Assembly: GCA_031272205.1 (NCBI GenBank)
Contig: JAISUH010000048.1
Location: 1-34,181, forward strand
Direction of reading: 5' to 3'
Origin: Dysgonamonadaceae bacterium
GTDB lineage: Bacteria > Bacteroidota > Bacteroidia > Bacteroidales > Dysgonomonadaceae
DNA length: 34,181 nucleotides
Part shown: positions 32,269-34,181 of the stretch, piece by piece
Layout of the letters: each line of letters opens with the position of its first letter
How positions within the stretch are numbered: the stretch's first letter is position 1
The notes under the pieces: model-generated
Told to the model about the DNA's origin: nothing
The model's database searches: none
Seen by the model: only the letters and a program-made list of their open reading frames with translations
Position numbers and translations under genes: made by a program

Positions 32269-33789
32269 TTATTCCGTATAAACATAGAATTGAAGCCAAC
32301 CGATATAACGGGTACCGGAAGTGAGGGCGGGCTTCACATTCCGGAGAATGATATACCGCGCCGAAGGAATTGACGGAGTGATTTGCGCATAGACGTATCG
32401 GGCGCAGTTGTCGATAGTGCCGATATACGATTCTTCGTATTGTGCAAATTGGGCTTCGGTGGCATATCCCACTTCATAGGATTTGGCAAAACGGTTCGCA
32501 GTGGATGAATAGCCGTCGAGTTCGATGCCGGAGATGTTATCCACATCTTTGCCCAAATCGATGACGACATTCAGCGCGAAATCATTCGCCGTGGAAGTGA
32601 AGTAGGTCGTACCTGTTCCGTCGGTTACCATGTTGGATGCCGGATAGCTTGCCGAATAAGGCGCTTTCGTCAGATAGGTCGCTGCCTCGCGGACATCAAC
32701 CGCATAGCCGCTGCGATCTTCTTGCTTAACGCCCAAAGCCGCTGCGGCGGAGGCATCCACGGCAGAGCCTGTCTTATAGACCGAAACCGTACGTCCGGCG
32801 TCGGTTAATTGGTTGCTCACCCTTGCGATGAAATAGTGAACTTTGGCCGTATTGTCCGCAGCAGCGCCATCCACGCCGCTTACCGATTTGATTTCCAACG
32901 GAATCAAATAAATTCCGCCTGTGGCCGACGGGATGCTTGACGGCTCCAAGGTACCTGCCACAGATGTCTCCGTTTTGCCCATCGTTAGATTAACCGTTGG
33001 GAAAGTGGCAGATACGGATGGATAATTTGTATTGTATGCGCTATTATAGCCATTTATCAAGCTGTTGTTGACTTCCAGCGAGACGTTTACGTCATTGTCG
33101 ATCGCTTGTTTGGTGAGCGTGAAAGGCATCTTCCAATCCCAAGTATTTAAGGTCATCCCATCCATATAAGTTTCCGAGCCGCTGAATTTAACGCCGATTT
33201 TTTGAATTACGGTGATAACGACATAACATACCCGTTCGTCATAATCGATTTTTGCGCCGCTACCTGACACCGTGAGCATGCGTAAAGGCAAAAGATAGGT
33301 TTGTTGCCCCGTATTACCTGTAATCCCATTGAAAGCCGTCAATTTGCCGGTATATGCGAAAGAAACGGAATCTTCGGAAATGGTTTCTCCTTTGGGAATC
33401 GTGAGGGACGTGTTAGTCGTAAATTCATTGGGGAATTGTACATAATTGATACCATTTTTTATCCTGTACACATCCAACAAAGCGTCATCCCTTAAGAACT
33501 TTACTTTAGTCTCGCTGATCACCGGCTGGGCGGAATGTACCGGAAATTTAATCCAGAGTGTATCCAATTCTTTCGTTTCGGCATCGTAAATCCGTACTCC
33601 TTCGTTGACGGTATGCACCAGTGTGTAGCATATCGTTTGCTCTTTGGCATCCACATAGACGTCATTGGAAGCCTCGACGCTGGTAATGTCCTGAAAGTCG
33701 TTAATGTTTTTGTCGCAACCGCTAAGCGCCATAATGCTACCAAGCAGCGTCAAGGCACAAGCGTATTTTATTGCTATCAGATTCTTCAT
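32269..33789 (-). CDS. DUF1735-like surface glycan-binding lipoprotein with putative F5/8 type C domain
   Basis: This 506-residue lipoprotein has a signal ending in the lipobox ALSGC (Cys25). Two beta-sandwich repeats of DUF1735/BT_3987-N-terminal type appear at about 40-185 and 195-330; the second shows LEVNNSLINGYNSAYNTNYP and the end of each has the GGIYLIPLEIKSVSG or TYLLPLRMLTVSG pattern. A C-terminal discoidin-like sugar-binding module (about 370-506) has NMVTDGTGTTYFTS, VVIDLGKDVDNISGIEL and SARYIILRNV. Proteins like this act as accessory glycan binders beside SusC/SusD pairs or carry glycosidases; no catalytic domain is visible here. It starts 20 bp after the partial upstream gene and is probably the tail of a second PUL extending to the right. 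Confidence 0.82.
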   Translation of the reverse strand: MKNLIAIKYACALTLLGSIMALSGCDKNINDFQDITSVEASNDVYVDAKEQTICYTLVHTVNEGVRIYDAETKELDTLWIKFPVHSAQPVISETKVKFLRDDALLDVYRIKNGINYVQFPNEFTTNTSLTIPKGETISEDSVSFAYTGKLTAFNGITGNTGQQTYLLPLRMLTVSGSGAKIDYDERVCYVVITVIQKIGVKFSGSETYMDGMTLNTWDWKMPFTLTKQAIDNDVNVSLEVNNSLINGYNSAYNTNYPSVSATFPTVNLTMGKTETSVAGTLEPSSIPSATGGIYLIPLEIKSVSGVDGAAADNTAKVHYFIARVSNQLTDAGRTVSVYKTGSAVDASAAAALGVKQEDRSGYAVDVREAATYLTKAPYSASYPASNMVTDGTGTTYFTSTANDFALNVVIDLGKDVDNISGIELDGYSSTANRFAKSYEVGYATEAQFAQYEESYIGTIDNCARYVYAQITPSIPSARYIILRNVKPALTSGTRYIGWLQFYVYTE

Positions 33790-33809
33790 ATTGTGATTAT
33801 CCTTTAGAA

Positions 33810-34181
33810 TTATTTTTTCTTAAAATCAAGACCAACAACCTTGCCCAATTCCGTGAAAGACATGGTAACTTGTTTGGGTGCCAAAGCAGGCTCTGCCGCT
33901 ATCATGTTGTCCGTAGGATATTTGGCAAGTTCCAATGTTCCGCTGTTCGCATCAGTTAATGTGAATACTTCCAACTTACCACATTCTTCTTTTGCTTTCG
34001 AAGCATTGTAGGTGGCAACTACCAAGCCTTTTTCTACCGACTCGCTCACTTTATAAACCGCTGAACCGTTGGTGTTTGGATAAGTGAATTTAAAGGCAGT
34101 AATCTCACTGTAACCGTCTCTCACAAACAGGTTGGTTATCTCCGTTTCTAAAGCGGTGGCGCCGGAGGTATCTACTTTATA
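33810..34181 (-). CDS. C-terminal part of an unidentified surface-type protein, cut by the window edge
   Basis: The minus-strand frame is open from the right edge of the window to the stop at 33810, about 123 residues; an internal GTG at 34124 is not a convincing start because the frame continues upstream of it. The sequence is beta-rich with Thr/Asn/Ser-rich stretches and ends in GLDFKKK. I do not recognise a domain. Its position 20 bp upstream of the DUF1735-like lipoprotein gene suggests another component of the same putative PUL, such as a glycan-binding lipoprotein or the tail of a secreted enzyme. Confidence 0.6.
   Translation of the reverse strand, partial: YKVDTSGATALETEITNLFVRDGYSEITAFKFTYPNTNGSAVYKVSESVEKGLVVATYNASKAKEECGKLEVFTLTDANSGTLELAKYPTDNMIAAEPALAPKQVTMSFTELGKVVGLDFKKK

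Overview
The window is from a member of the Bacteroidota, most likely the Bacteroidales. The evidence is a SusC/SusD outer-membrane glycan importer pair, many Bacteroidota-style lipoproteins (a Cys after a short hydrophobic stretch), promoter elements of the TTTG / TAnnTTTG type used by this phylum, and no clear Shine-Dalgarno sequences. No rRNA, tRNA, CRISPR array, transposase or phage gene was seen.

Layout. Bases 1-1869 hold the 3' part of a GH92 alpha-mannosidase cut by the window edge. Bases 2058-27120 are a polysaccharide utilisation locus (PUL) on the + strand: susC, susD, terminator, GH63-like glycosidase, GH106 rhamnosidase A, GH43, a consensus promoter, GH106 B, GH2, GH106 C, an internal promoter, GH78 rhamnosidase, GH30, a SASA-type acetylesterase and an MFS sugar porter. 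A hairpin at 27148-27189 separates this from the convergent minus-strand pair zwf-pgl (oxidative pentose phosphate pathway). After a 288-bp repeat-rich gap come a minus-strand TlpA-like thioredoxin gene and a two-DTG aspartic protease gene. A second minus-strand group follows: a DUF1735-like lipoprotein with a putative F5/8 type C domain, and the end of another surface-type protein that runs off the right edge.

How it works together. Four of the enzymes are predicted alpha-L-rhamnosidases (three GH106, one GH78). GH2, GH43 and GH30 would remove beta-linked or arabinosyl/xylosyl sugars and may cut a backbone, the GH63-like enzyme is probably an alpha-glycosidase, and the esterase would remove acetyl groups. 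SusC/SusD would import oligosaccharides and the MFS porter would take up a released monosaccharide. The substrate is therefore a rhamnose-rich, probably acetylated glycan or glycoconjugate. No polysaccharide lyase, GH28 or GH105 is present, so a simple rhamnogalacturonan-I locus is not supported here. No regulator gene (HTCS, ECF sigma/anti-sigma, AraC) is inside the window.

Most unusual signals: a 29-bp element, 26/29 identical, upstream of both susC and the first glycosidase gene; heptanucleotide tandem repeats of an intergenic type inside the coding sequences of two GH106 genes, at matching places; two compact GH106 enzymes lacking a module that the third has; and a perfect 10-bp inverted repeat just upstream of zwf.
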